Part shown: positions 16,001 through 30,419 of the stretch, piece after piece
How the letters are laid out: the number at the start of each line of letters is the position of its first letter
How positions within the stretch are numbered: position 1 is the stretch's first letter
Notes under the pieces: generated by a model
What the model was told of the DNA's origin: nothing
The model's input: only the letters and a program-made list of their open reading frames with translations
Database searches by the model: none
Origin: Casuarina equisetifolia
Taxonomy: Eukaryota; Streptophyta; Magnoliopsida; Fagales; Casuarinaceae
Direction: 5' to 3'
NCBI GenBank assembly: GCA_028551475.1
Contig: CM052361.1
Location: 22,209,491 to 22,273,490 of the forward strand
Length of the DNA: 64,000 bases
Made by a program: the position numbers and the translations under genes

Positions 16001-16829
16001 CATGCATCTTTCCTACATTGTCTGCTTTTGGTTCTTGTGGATCCTAAGTGTTTACTTTCTGACCATTTAAGTCAATTTCTCTGTGTTTTGGGAGCTAAGA
16101 ATAATTGATGAGTTTGTATCTCCAGCCATCGTCTTTGGTATTGACTTATTTGGAATTCTTTTTTGGTAGTTCACTGGTTTTATAGTAGGATTACGAGTGT
16201 TCTTTACCTATGGCCTTAGCAGTAAAAGACAAGTAGCTGTTATCTTACATTGCAGACATCTAATATCGGTTTATATGTTCATGTGCCCCCTTCCTCTTAG
16301 CAACCACTAAGCAAGAAATCTGGTTCTTTTTTAGAGATACAATGAATAAATAGTTCATTTCACTCCCTCTGTTATTTAGGTGAGGATCAGGAATTATAGT
16401 TAGAACAATATCTGAACTTCTATGCACTCCAACTTTTGCATGTCAGTAAAATTAGGAGCTCTACAAAGGTACAAGGTGGTTCAGGAGCACCAAGGGTAGA
16501 GATTCGTTTCTTGTATTTGGTTGAATGCTGCTAGTGAACTTGTTGAGGTTGGTCTTTGTTGGGATGAGCCTGGAACATCAATTTGATTTTTGTATCTTAT
16601 GTCTTTAACTAAAAAGGAGGTTACTTATACATCCGATCAGGTTCATTGAAATGGAATCTTTTTTTCAGGATAAGAGTTGGAAATTTTGCAATCTTGCTTC
16701 ATGGACAAGATGTCTAGACATGAATACATTCAACTTGGCTTTCCTTACCATTATAGTATGTATTCCATTTCAGTTTTGGAACCTAATTCTTTTAGTTTTT
16801 AGTTTTTAAGCAGCTTGGAGCCTAGTTAT
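13061..16829. other. Long stretch with no recognisable gene
   Basis: AT-rich sequence with only short, unsupported open frames (for example at 14611-14820 and 15214-15426). I see no domain motifs, no transposon ends and no tandem structure apart from short T-runs and a TTTA run near 16828. It could hold a divergent or non-coding gene, but nothing supports one. Confidence 0.4.
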
Positions 16830-17185
16830 TTATTTATTTATTTAAATAATGATGAGTTTACCTTATTTCTATGTCGAAATTGTGTCCTAGGGTTGTTGAA
16901 CTAACAATTTGGGTTGAATGCAAATTGTTTTTGGTGGTTATGGTTTGAGACCGTATAAGGTAAATAGAACACATCCTTGTTTCTTCTAATAGGAGTACCA
17001 TGTTGCTGTTTTTAATATTTATCATATTGTGTTTACTTTTCTATATTTAAATTTTCAATTTTTAGTTGGATTCTTTTGTGCATTATTTGAATATAAAGAA
17101 ACTAATGAATTTTTCGATGATGAAGCTATTGCATCTCAATGGTAAAATTGCATCCAAGGTGTTTGTGGTTAGAACTTAGCATGAA

Positions 17186-17645
17186 AACACACACACACAA
17201 AGGCATTTACATGCACACATATATAAATACTTGAATCTGTATTTACATTCATGCAGTACTTTCATATGTATATAGACTTGCATAGATTTATACATGCATG
17301 CACACATAATTGCATCTAGACTTGCATATATACACGTATAATTCCATACATGTGTGCATGCACAAATGTCCTTAGTTGCATATATAAATGTATACATTTA
17401 TTCATCCTTGCATACTTACTTGCATACATGCATACACAAATACATACTTGCATCCACATACATACATATTTGCATCCATACTTGCATAGAGACATATATT
17501 CACACAAACACATGCATATTAATGTGCATGCATGCAAACATGCAAACCTACATTCGTAACCGTATAAATCCTCTCATCCACACACACATACTTCCATAGT
17601 TTGTGTATATTCATACTCACATATGTACTTATATACTCACATAAA
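17186..17645. repeat. 8-bp minisatellite array 1
   Basis: Most diverged of the long arrays, with many TACATAYTTGCA-type variants. It begins after a CACACACA run. Confidence 0.8.
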
Positions 17646-18079
17646 TATATAAGGTTACCCTTTTTGCTCTTTTTACTCTTTGGTCATCTTGTTATACTTT
17701 TGTTTGTTGATTGCCTTCTTGCATTATTTTGATTTAAAGGGATTAATGGTCTTTTCATGCTTATGTTACCTCATTTCTATGTTGAAATTTGCCCCAAGGT
17801 TATTGATCTACCACTTTAGGTTGAATACAAACAACATTTGGAAGTTATGATTGGAGAGAATATTTGGTAAATAGAAGACAAACTCAGGTAATCTTTTCAC
17901 TAATAGAAATATTCATCATCCTGTTTTACTTTTTTATCTTTGAACTTTCAACTTTTAAATGGATGCTTTCAAGTATTACTTAGATCTAAAGAAATTGAGG
18001 AACTTCTTGGTGGTGAAGCTGCTACACCTTGATGATAAAACTCCATTGAAGGGGCTTTATGGTAAGAATCTAGCGTGAC

Positions 18080-18885
18080 CACAAACATATACACACAGAC
18101 TTGCCTATTTTCATATACATATATATGCATACATGGATACACACTAGCATATATGCATACATATTGCATGCATGCATACTTGCAAGCATACATATTTGCA
18201 TATATGCACACTCAAATACATGTCAACACGCATATTCTCATATACACATTTTTGCATAGATGCATAATCCCATATACACATACTTGCATAGATGCATATT
18301 CGCATACTTGCATACCTGCATACATGCATACACATACATACTTATACACATACACATTTGCATATATCCATATTTCCAAACATACACACACACACTTGCA
18401 TACACATATTTGCATACTCGCATACTCACATACACGCATACACGCATACTCGCATACACGCATACTCGCATACACGGATACATGCATACTCGCATACTCG
18501 CATACTCGCATACTCGAATATACGCATACTCGCATATTTGCATCCACGTCCATATATGCATACTCACATACAAGCATGCTTGCATCCATGCCATCATTCC
18601 CATATACATGCATGCTTGCATTTGTATATTCACACATGCATGCATGCATAAGTCATACTTGCAAACATATGTTGCATAAGTAAGAGCCTACACGTTCCTG
18701 CATTTTGCAAATGCATACAAACTTAGACCCATACAAATCTACTTGCTTATATGCATACATATGCATATACAAATTCAAATAGATGCTCACATAGCAAGAT
18801 ACATGCATATGTAAAAACCAACACTTGTATATACATGCATGCTTTCATAACAACATACATGCACTTCAATATATACATGTAAGAT
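18080..18885. repeat. 8-bp minisatellite array 2
   Basis: Contains a clean core of CATACTCG/CATACACG units at about 18410-18530. It ends in a conserved tail with TGCATGCA motifs that recurs in arrays 3-6. Confidence 0.85.
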
Positions 18886-19604
18886 AAGATATGTTGAGTT
18901 TGGGGTGAATGAAAATTAGTTGGTATTTGTCCTTGTGCTCTTCTAACTCTAATTATCTTGTTGTAGTTTCTTGCGTTGTAATTCTTAGGTTAAGAATCTT
19001 TTCAACAATCATAGTACCTCATTTTATGTTGAAATCTTGTTGGAGGGCTTTGAAGCAGAAGTTTAGGTCAAACCCCAATTACATGGTATGATTGATACTT
19101 TGAATTAGACCCTAGTTATAATTTTTTCTTTCTGAATTATAACATAGTTACATTTACTTTTTTTTTCTTTATGAGATTAAGTTTTTTGCTCTTTTTACTC
19201 TTTGGTCATCTTGTTATACTTTTGTTTTTTGATTGTCTTCATGCTTTATTTTGACTTAAAGGAACTAATAATCTTTTTCATGGTTATATTGCCTCATTTC
19301 TATGTTGAAACTTGCCCCAAGGTTATTGATCTACCACTTTAGGTTGAATACAAACAACATTTGGAAGTTATGGTTGGGGAGAATATTTGGTAAACAGAAG
19401 ACAAACTCAGGTAATCTTTTCACTAATAGAAATATTCATCATCTTGTTTTACTTTTTTATCTTTGAACTTTCAACTTTTAGATGGATGCTTTCATGTATT
19501 ACTTAGATCTAAAGAAATTGACGAACTTCTTGGTGGTGAAACTGCTACACCTTGATGATAAAACTCCATTGAAGGGGCTTCATGGTAAGAATCTAGTGTG
19601 AGCA

Positions 19605-20475
19605 CAAACACATACACACATACTTGCTTATTTTCATGTACATATATATGCATACATGGATACACACTAGCATATATGCATACATATTGCATGCATGCAT
19701 ACTTGCAAGCATACATATTTGTATATATGCACACTCACATACATGTCAACACGTATATTCTCATATACACATTCTTGCATAGATGCATAATCCCATATAC
19801 ACATACTTGCATAGATGCATATTCGCATACTTGCATACCTGCATACATGCTTACACATACATACATATACACATACACATATGCTTATATCCATATTTCC
19901 AAACACACATACACACTTGCATACACACATATTTGCATACATACTTACTCGCATACTCGCATACTTACATACTTGCATACTCGCATACACGCATACTTGC
20001 ATACTCGCATGCACGCATACATGCATATACACATATAGGCATTCTCGCATACTCGCATACACTCATACACGCTTACACGTATACACACATACACGCATAC
20101 TCGCATACACGCATACTCGCATACACGCATACTCGCATATACACATACTCGCATATTTGCATCCATGCCCATACATTCATACTCACATACAAGCATACTT
20201 GCATCCATGCCATCATACCCATATACATGCATGCATAAGTCATACTTGCAAACATATGTTGCATAAGTAAAAGCCTACACGTTCCTACATTTTGCAAATA
20301 CATACAAACTTAGACCCATACAAATCTACTTGTTTATATGCATATACACATACATATGCATACACAAATTCAAATAGATGCACACATAACAAGATACATG
20401 CATATGTAAAAACCAACACATGTATATACATGCATGCTTTCATAACAGCATACATGCACTTCAATATATACATGT
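19605..20475. repeat. 8-bp minisatellite array 3
   Basis: Same head and tail as array 2; the clean CATACNCG core (about 19940-20150) is longer. The variation between arrays lies mostly in this core. Confidence 0.85.
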
Positions 20476-21194
20476 AAGATAAGATATGTTGAGTTTCGGG
20501 TGAATGAAAATTAGTTGGTATTTGTCCTTGTGCTCTTCTAACTCTAATTATCTTGTTGTAGTTTCTTATGTTGTAATTCTTAGGTTAACAATCTTTTCAA
20601 CAATCATAGTACCTCATTTTTATGTTGAAATCTTGCTAGAGGGCTTTGAAGCAGAAGTTTAGGTCAAACCTTAATTACATGGTATGATTGATACTTTGAA
20701 TTAGACCTTAGTTACATTTTTTCTTTTTGAATTATAACAGTTACATTTACTTTTTTTTATCTTTATGAGATTAACTTTTTTGCTCTTTTTACTCTTTGGT
20801 CATCTTGTTATACTTTTATTTGTTGATTGTCTTCATGCTTTATTTTGATTTAAAGGAACTAATAATCTTTTTCATGATTATGTTACCTCATTTCTATGTT
20901 GAAACTTGCCCCAAGGTTATTGATCTACCACTTTAGGTTGAATACAAACAACATTTGGAAGTTATGGTTGGGGAGAATATTTGGTAAATAGAAGACAAAC
21001 TCAGGTAATCTTTTCACTAATAGAAATATTCATCATCTTGTTTTACTTTTTTATCTTTGAACTTTCAACTTTTAGATGGATGCTTTCATGTATTACTTAG
21101 ATCTAAAGAAATTGACGAACTTCTTGGTGGTGAAACTGCTACACCTTGATGATAAAACTCCATTGAAGGGGCTTTATGGTAAGAATCTAGCGTG

Positions 21195-22008
21195 ACCACA
21201 AACATATACACACAGACTTGCCTATTTTCATATACATATATATGCATACATGGATACACACTAGCATATATGCATACATATTGCATGCATGCATACTTGC
21301 AAGCATACATATTTGCATATATGCACACTCACATACATGTCAACACGCATATTCTCATATACACATTTTTGCATAGATGCATAATCCCATATACACATAC
21401 TTGCATAGATACATATTCGCATACTTGCATACCTGCATACATGCATACACATACATACTTATACACATACACATTTGCATATATCCATATTTCCAAACAT
21501 ACACACACACACTTGCATACACATATTTGCATACTAGCATACTTGTATACACGCTTACTCGTTTACTCGCATACTCGCATACATGCATACTCGCATACAC
21601 GGATACATGCATACTCGCATACACGCATACTCACATACACGCATACTCGCATATTTGCATCCACGTCCATATATGCATACTCACATACAAGCATGCTTGC
21701 ATTCATGCCATCATTCCCATATACATGCATGCTTGCATTTGTATATTCACACATGCATGCATGCATAAGTCATACTTGCAAACATATGTTGCATAAGTAA
21801 GAGCCTACACGTTCCTGCATTTTGCAAATGCATACAAACTTAGACCCATACAAATCTACTTGCTTATATGCATATATGCATACATATGCATATACAAATT
21901 CAAATAGATGCACACATAGCAAGATACATGCATATGTAAAAACCAACACTTGTATATACATGCATGCTTTCATAACAACATACATGCACTTCAATATATA
22001 CATGTAAG
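21195..22008. repeat. 8-bp minisatellite array 4
   Basis: Nearly identical to array 2 over its head (about 21195-21530) and tail (21690-22008), with a different core length. This points to recent exchange between the two units. Confidence 0.85.
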
Positions 22009-22724
22009 ATAAGATATGTTGAGTTTGGGGTGAATGAAAATTAGTTGGTATTTGTCCTTGTGCTCTTCTAACTCTAATTATCTTGTTGTAGTTTCTTGTG
22101 TTGTAATTTTTAGGTTAACAATCTTTTCAACAATCATAGTACCTCATTTTTATGTTGAAATCTTGCTGGAGGGCTTTGAAGCAGAAGTTTAGGTCAAACC
22201 CCAATTACATGGTATGATTGATACTTTAAATTAGACCTTAGTTACATTTTTTCTTTTTGAATTATAACAGTTACATTTACTTTTTTTATCTTTATGAGAT
22301 TAACTTTTTTGCTCTTTTTATTCTTTGGTCATCTTGTTATACTTTTGTTTGTTGATTGTCTTCATGCTTTATTTTGATTTAAAGGAACTAATCATCTTTT
22401 TTATGGTCATGTTACCTCATTTCTTTGTTGAAACTTGCCCCATGGTTATTGATCTACTACTTTAGGTTGAATACAAACAACATTTGGAAGTTATGGTTGG
22501 AGAGAATATTTGGTAAATAGAAGACAAACTCAGGTAATCTTTTCACTAATAGAAATATTCATCATCTTGTTTTACTTTTTTATCTTTGAACTTTCAACTT
22601 TTAGATAGATGCTTTCATGTATTACTTAGATCTAGAGAAACTAAGGAACTTTTTGGTGGTGAAGCTGCTATACCTTGATGATAAAACACCATTGAAGGGG
22701 CTTTTTGGTAAGAATCTAGCGTGA

Positions 22725-22910
22725 GCACAAACACATACATGCATACTTGCTTATTTTCATATACATATATTTGCATACATGGATACACACTAGCATATAT
22801 GCATACATATTGCATGCATGCATACTTGCAAGCACACATATTTGTATATATGCACACTCACATACATGTCAACACAAATATTCTCATATACACATTCTTG
22901 CATAAATGCA
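22725..22910. repeat. 8-bp minisatellite array 5, left part
   Basis: Head of array 5, cut off by the solo LTR that starts at 22911. The last five bases ATGCA (22906-22910) form the left target-site duplication. Confidence 0.85.
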
Positions 22911-24189
22911 TGATAACTCTATTTTTATAGAGTTATTTTATCTATTTTTTAGGCAATAAATAATACAATGCTTATGAGAAAATATTTGAACTCCTCTTAT
23001 TTATTCAAATTTGTCTTGTTTTTGTAGCACAAGGAGGCAAGGAGAAAAGGAATGAACATGGAGAACCTGATGCTTATTGTGTGGCAAAATTGTAATATCA
23101 AGATCAAGAGAGTCAAGATGGGCTTGGGCTTGGGCTTTGGATAATTGTTATTAGATTTTCTATTGTTATTGGATTTTCTATTTAAATAGAAAACCCAGTC
23201 ATGTTAGGAATTCAAGTCTCAATTAATTTAGGAGTTCAAAACCCAATTATTTTAGGTCTCTAAAACCCAATTGTTTTAGGTCTCTAAAACCCAATTCTAC
23301 TAGGATAGGAGATAGGTCTAAACCTAAACCCTATTTAAGAGAAGAGAAGAGGCAAAAGGGGGAGGAGGAAATTGAGCACAACTAAAGAAAGAAGCCAAGA
23401 ATTCAAGGTTTTCTTGAAGAGAAGACAAAAAGGGTGACAGACTTCTTGTTCTTGGATTCAAGATGCCTTCTTTATTTTTTATTACCATTCTTCCTCATTA
23501 TTTCTTTATGTTTTAGTTTATTTTTGTTAGAGCTACGATGTAACCTAATTATGATGGTATGAATCTTATGATTATTATATTTTGTAAGATATTTTATTTA
23601 TGTGAAGTTACATATTACGGAGTTTAATGCTTTTAGGTGATTAGCTATCACTTAGATGACTTGATTTGCATGTTAAAGACCGACAGGAAATAGCATGCAG
23701 TTGCTTCTTGTAATATATAACTATAAATTAAATATGGATAGACATATATCATATTGTTTGTGTGGCTTTTGGTGTAAATTGAGAATATTCATAGATCCTA
23801 ATGCATTTGATTTGTTTCAATTCACATATAGAGATATAGTGAATTAATGAACTAAGTAGGTTTGTTATACCTAGACATAGGATAGTAAATAAATTAGGAA
23901 ATTTTGCCATCACATAGATATTATCTCTCTTGCAAGCATAAATAATCAATATTAGTACCTAGTAATTATGGTGAAGTCATATGCTATAACATATTTCTTT
24001 TATTAAGTTTTCTTAGACTTAGTTAGTTAATCTATCATCCATCAATTTGGTTTGCTAGATAAATTCTAGGAGTTATTCACCGTTAGTAATTAGTTGGTCT
24101 AGTAATCACCAATCTCTGTGGGACGATATCTTTCTTATCATTATATTACTTGTTCGACATGTTCACTTGCATTTAGATTTCACCGAACA
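22911..24189 (+). mobile_element. Solo LTR of an LTR retrotransposon
   Basis: 1,279 bp beginning TGATAACTC and ending CACCGAACA, flanked by a perfect 5-bp target-site duplication ATGCA (22906-22910 and 24190-24194). Arrays 2-4 supply the empty site. It has a TATA-like CTATTTAAG at 23331 and an internal direct repeat of TTTTAGGTCTCTAAAACCCA (about 23235-23295). The 3' end, with TCTGTGGGACGATATC and CACCGAACA, resembles the LTR end that precedes the TTGGCGCC primer site in Tat/Ogre-type Ty3 elements; that assignment is from memory. No internal domain or second LTR is present. It sits in only one of the near-identical units, so it is younger than the amplification. Confidence 0.85.
22913..22936. 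other. Perfect hairpin at the start of the solo LTR
   Basis: ATAACTCTA, a 6-nt loop (TTTTTA), then TAGAGTTAT: a 9-bp perfect stem two bases inside the LTR end. Confidence 0.6.
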
Positions 24190-24888
24190 ATGCATAATCC
24201 CATATACACATACTTGTATAGATGCATATTCACATACCTGCATACCTGCATACCTGCATACATGCTTACACATACCTACATACCTGCATACATGCATACA
24301 TGCTTACACATACACACTTAGACACATACACATGCATATATCCATATTTCCAAACACACACACACACTTGCATACACACATATTTGCATACTAGCATATT
24401 CGCATACACGCATACTCGTATACACGTATACACGCATACACGCATACTCGCATACACGCATACACGCATACTCGCATACTTGCATACACGCATACTCGCA
24501 TACTCCCATACTCGAATATACACATACTCGCATATTTGCATCCATGTCCATACATGCATACTCACCTACAAGCATGCTTGCATCCATGCCATCATACCCA
24601 TATACATGCATGCTTGCATTTCTATATTCACACATGCATGCATGCATAAGTCATACTTGCAAACATATGTTGCATAAGTAAGAGCCTACACGTTCCTGCA
24701 TTTTGCAAATGCATACAAACTTAGACCCATACAAATCTACTTGCTTATATGCATAAACGCATGCATATGCATACAAAAATTCAAATAAATGCACACATAA
24801 CAAGATACATGCATATGTAAAAACCAACACATGTATATACATGCATGCTTTCATAACAGCATACATGCACTTCAATATATACATGTAA
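24190..24888. repeat. 8-bp minisatellite array 5, right part
   Basis: Continues array 5 after the LTR, beginning with the duplicated ATGCA (24190-24194) and then TAATCCCATATACAC, exactly as in the uninterrupted arrays 2-4. Confidence 0.85.
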
Positions 24889-25604
24889 GATAAGATATGT
24901 TGAGTTTGGGGTGAATGAAAATTAGTTGGTATTTGTCCTTCTGCTCTTCTAACTCTAATTATCTTGTTGTAGTTTCTTATGTTGTAATTCTTAGGTTAAC
25001 AATCTTTTCAACAATCATAATACCTCATTTTTATGTTGAAATCTTGCTGAAGGGCTTTGAAGCAGAAGTTTAGGTCAAACCCCAATTACATGGTATGATT
25101 GATACTTTGAATTAGACCTTAGTTACATTTTTTCTTTTTGAATTATAACAGTTACATTTACTTTTTTTTATCTTTATGAGATTAACTTTTTTGCTCTTTT
25201 TATTCTTTGGTCATCTTGTTATACTTTTGTTTGTTGATTGTCTTCATGCTTTATTTTGATTTAAAGGAACTAATGATCTTTTTTATGGTCATGTTACCTC
25301 ATTTCTATGTTGAAACTTGCCCCATGGTTATTGATCTTCTACTTTAGGTTGAATACAAACAACATTTGGAAGTTATGGTTGGAGAGAATATTTGGTAAAT
25401 AGAAGACAAACTCAGGTAATCTTTTCACTAATAGAAATATTCATCATCTTGTTTTACTTTTTTATCTTTGAACTTTCAACTTTTAGATGGATGCTTTCAT
25501 GTATTACTTAGAACTAGAGAAAGTAAGGAACTTCTTGGTGGTAAAGCTGCTAACCTTGATGATAAAACTCCATTGAAGGGGCTTTATGGTAAGAATCTAG
25601 CATG

Positions 25605-26530
25605 AGCACAAACACATACACACATACTTGCTTATTTTCATATATATAGATATGCATACATGGATACACACTAGCATATATGCATACATATTGCATGCAT
25701 GCATACTTGCAAGCACACATATTTGCATATGTGCACACTTAGATACATACCAACACGCATACTCTCATATAGGCATTCTTACATACATGTATATTCCCAT
25801 ATTCACATACTTGCATACTTGCATACTTGTGTACATGCATACACAAGTATACTCACATACACACATACACATGTATACACCCATATTCACAAACACCCAC
25901 ACTTGCATACTCATACACACATACACATGCAAACATCCATATTCCCAAAAACACACACTTGCATACACACATATTCACATAATTACAAACACACATACTT
26001 GCATACTTGCATACTTGCATATCCACATACTTGCACTTATACTTGTACACACGCATACATGCATACTCGCATACTCGCACTTATAATTGCACTTATACTT
26101 GCATACACGCATACTCGTATACAAGCATCCACACATATTTGCATCCATGCCCATACATGCAAGCTCACATACAAGCATACTTGCATCCATGCCCATACAT
26201 GCAGGCTCACATACAAGCTTACTTGCATCCATGCCATTATACCCATATACATGCCTACTTGCATTTGTATATTCACACATGCATAAATGCATAAGTCGTA
26301 TTTGCAAACATATGTTGCGTAAGTAAAAGCCTGCACATGTTCCTGCATTGTGCAAATACATACAAACTTTGAATATAGATATACTTGCTTCTATCCATAT
26401 ACACATACATACACATAGAAATTCAAATAGATGCACACATAACAAGATACATGCATATGTAAAAACCAACACATGTATATACATGCATGCTTTCATAACA
26501 ACATACATACACTTTACCATATACACATAA
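25605..26530. repeat. 8-bp minisatellite array 6
   Basis: More diverged core with CACATAC and TTGCATAC variants. It includes a direct duplication of about 48 bp (from about 26135 and again from about 26183, TTTGCATCC/CTTGCATCC followed by ATGCCCATACATGCA). Confidence 0.8.
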
Positions 26531-27229
26531 GATAAGAGATGTTGAGTTTGGGGTGAATGAAAATTAGTTGGTATTTGTCCTTGTGATCTTTTAACTCTAA
26601 TTATTTTTTGTAGTTTCTTGTGTTATAATTCTTAGGTTAAGAATCTTTTCAACAATTATAGTACCTCATTTTTATGTTGAAATCCTATTTGAGGGCTTTG
26701 AAGCAAGAGTTTAGGTCAAACCTTAATTACATGGTATGATTGATACTTTGAATTAGACCTTAGTTACATTTTTTTTTTAACAAGAATACACTTTTTGTGC
26801 TTTTTTACTCTTTGATCATCCTATTATAGTTTCATTTGTTAATTACGTTCATGCATTATTTGGATTTAAAGGAGCTAACAATATTTTTCATGGCTATGTT
26901 ACCTCATTTCTATGTTGAAATTTGTTCCAAGGTTATTGATGTATCAATTTATGTTGAATACAAATTGCATTTGGAAGTTATGGCTTGACATGATAATTGT
27001 TAAATAGAATACAAACTCAGGTAACCTTTTCTCTAATGAAAATACCATGTTCTTGCTTTTAATATTCATCATCTTGTTTCATTTTTTTATGTTTGAATTT
27101 CCAGCTTTTAGATGGATGCTTTTGTGTACTACTTAGAAATAAAGAAACAAAGGAACTTCTTGATGGTGAAGTTGCTACATCTTGATGATAAGATTCCATT
27201 GAAGGGGCTTTCTGGTAAGAATTTGGCAT

Positions 27230-28555
27230 AAACATAAACACACATGCGCACATGCACACATGCACACATACACACTTATGTAGTCACATATTTTCATATA
27301 CACATATATGCATACATACTTCATGCATGCATGTGCAGACACTCATATTTGTATATATGCATGCTTATGTAGACATGAACACACACATGCTCATATACAC
27401 ATTCTTGCACACACACATATTCCTATACACACATATTTGCATATATGCATTATTTGCATACACGCATACTTATATACACACGTACCTACATACCCATATA
27501 CATGCACACACGTATACTTGCATAGACACATACACATATGCATACATACATATTTCCACATTTGCATACACGCATACTTATATACACACGTACCTACATA
27601 CCCACATACATGCACACACGTATACTTGCATAGACACATACACATATGCATACATACATATTTCCACATTTGCATACTTATATACTCGCATACACGCATA
27701 TACGCATACTCACATACATGCATCCACGCATACTCGCATACACACATACTCGCATATACACATACATGCATACACACATACTTGCATACTTGCATACACA
27801 CATACACACATACTTGCATACATGCATACACACATGCTTGCATTCTTGCATATAAGCATAATCATATACATGCATACATGTATACTCGCATACATGCATA
27901 TTTTCACATTTGCATACTTGCATACTCACATACTCGCATACATGCGTACATGCATACATGCATACTAGCATCCACGCATCCACGCATACTCACATACACG
28001 CATCCATGCATCCACGCATCCACGCATACTCGCATCCACGCGTACTTGCATACACCCATACACACATACACGCATACTCACATACTCGCATACACCCATA
28101 CACGCATACTTGCATATTCGCATATAAGTGTACTCATATACATGCATACATGCATACATGCATATTTTCACATTTGCATACTAGCATACACGCATACATG
28201 CATACTAGCATATTCACATACTCACATACATGCATACTCGCATACTCACTTACTCGCATACATGCATCCATCATACCCACATGCATGCATGCTTGCATCT
28301 ATACATTCGTACATGCATGTGTGCAAAACTTATACTTGAACGTTAATGTATGTGCATACATAACATCCTACACACATTCTTGTACTTTGCTAATACATAT
28401 AATTTGCGACCCATACAAGTATATTTGCTTATATACATATGTGCATATATACGCACAAAATTTCAAATACATGCACAAATGGCAAGATGTATGCACATAT
28501 TGACCAACACATTTATATAACAACATACTTGCACTTTAACAAATACACATATAAG
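27230..28555. repeat. 8-bp minisatellite array 7
   Basis: Longest array, about 1.3 kb. It includes a direct duplication of about 119 bp (27437-27555 and 27556-27674) and long runs of CATACTCG, CATCCACG and CATACATG. The longest spurious reading frame of the region (343 codons, plus strand 27308-28339) lies here. Confidence 0.85.
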
Positions 28556-29199
28556 ATATGTGAAGTTTTGTGTGGATGAAAATTAGTTGGTATTTGTCCT
28601 TGTGTTCTTTTAACTCTAATTATCTTGTTTTAGTTTTTTGTGTTGTAATTCTTAGGTTCTAGATTTAGTGGAAGCAAGGATCTTTTCAACAATCATATTA
28701 CCCTATTTTATGTTGAAATCTTTTTGGAGGGCTTTAAGGTAGGAGTTAGGGTCGAATCCCAATTACATAGTATGATTGATACTTTGATTTAGACCTTAGT
28801 TACATTTATTTATTTATTATGGGAATACACTTTTTCTACTCTTTTTACTCTTTGATCATCCTATTATGATTTCATTTGTTGATTGCATTCATGCATCATT
28901 TTTGGATTTAAATGAACTAATGATCTTTTCCATGGTTACGTTACCTTGTTTCTATGTTGAAATTTGTCCTAAGGTTATTGATCAACCAATTTAGGTTAAA
29001 TACTAATGGCATTTGAAAGTTATTGGCTTGGTTACCTTCTCTCTAACGGATACACCATGTTATTTCTTTTAATATTCATTATCTTGTTTTACTTTTTTAT
29101 GTTTGAATTTTTAACTTTTAGATGGATGCTTTCGTATAAAGTTGCTACATCTTGATGATAAAGTTCCATTGAAGGGACTTCATGGTAAGAATTTGGCAT

Positions 29200-29900
29200 G
29201 AACATAAACACATACACAAATACACTCCTATACACATGCGCATACATGTATATGTGCTACATGTCCCATGCATGCATACTCATAGGCACACATATTTGCA
29301 TATATTCACACACACATAAACATAAACATACACATTCTCATATATGTATTCTTGCATACATGCATACAATGTATAAATGCATACCTGCATATACACACAT
29401 ATTCACATTCATGCATACCCACATCCTTGCATACATGCATACTTGCATGCATATTTGCATATTTGCATATTCAAGTACATGCACAAACACATACTTGCAT
29501 ACATGCATACACACATACACGTATATACATTGACATGCATAAGCACATACTTGCATACACGCATACACGCATACACGCATATTTATGTACATGCATAAAC
29601 ACATACTTGCATACATACATACACACATCCACGCATCCATGCATCCATGCATACTTGAATACATGCACACACGCATATTTGTATACATGCATATTCGGAT
29701 ATAAGCATACTCACATATAAGCATACTAGCATTTGTACCATCCACACATACATACATGCTTGGATCCATACATTCATACATACACATACAAATTCAAATA
29801 CATGCACACATAACAAGATACATACATACATAACAACCAACACTTGTATATACATGCATGCTTTCATAATAACATACATGTAGTTTAACATATACATATA
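29200..29900. repeat. 8-bp minisatellite array 8
   Basis: Diverged array with CATACTTG, CATACACG and CATCCATG units. The preceding spacer lost part of its exon-like segment. Confidence 0.8.
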
Positions 29901-30419
29901 AGATATGTTGAGTTTTAGGTGAATACAAATTAGTTAGTGTTTGTCCTTGTGTTTTTTTAACTCTAATTATCTTGTAATTATTTGTGTTGAAAAGTTCTTT
30001 TATTTAGAGGCTGTAAGGATCTTTTCAACTATCATAATATCTCATTTTCATGTTGAAATCTTATCGGAAGGCTTTGAAGTAGGAGTTTGGGTTGAATACA
30101 ACTACATGGTATGTATGGTTTGGAAAGATGATAGATAATTTGAACTAGATCTTAGTTGCATTTACTTTTTATTTATTTATCATAATATAGTTTTGTTGCT
30201 CTTTTTACTCTTTGGTTATCTTGTTTTAGTTTTTTATGTTACTTGCTTTCATGCATTATTTGGATTTAAAGGCGATAATGATCTTTTTTATAATTAAGTT
30301 ACCGCATCTCTATATTGTAATTATGTTCCATTGGATTTAACATTTTGGTTTCATTTCGTTTAGTTTTTTATTATTATTGTTATTTTTTTAGCTATGATTT
30401 GAGAGGTTATTAGGTAATT

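Noticed and set aside
17186-18885. Regular short repeats with spacers that recall a CRISPR array
   Set aside because: The unit is 8 bp with continuous tandem copies, there are no unique spacers, and the genome is a plant nuclear one.
17176-26526. Many Cys/Met/Tyr-rich minus-strand frames of 60-183 codons
   Set aside because: They are reverse-strand readings of the same 8-bp array (period RVCEYASM), not small cysteine-rich proteins.
27308-28339. 343-codon plus-strand frame rich in His, Thr, Ile and Tyr
   Set aside because: It is a direct product of the 8-bp stop-free repeat. Overlapping frames of similar length occur on both strands, and there is no start context or domain.
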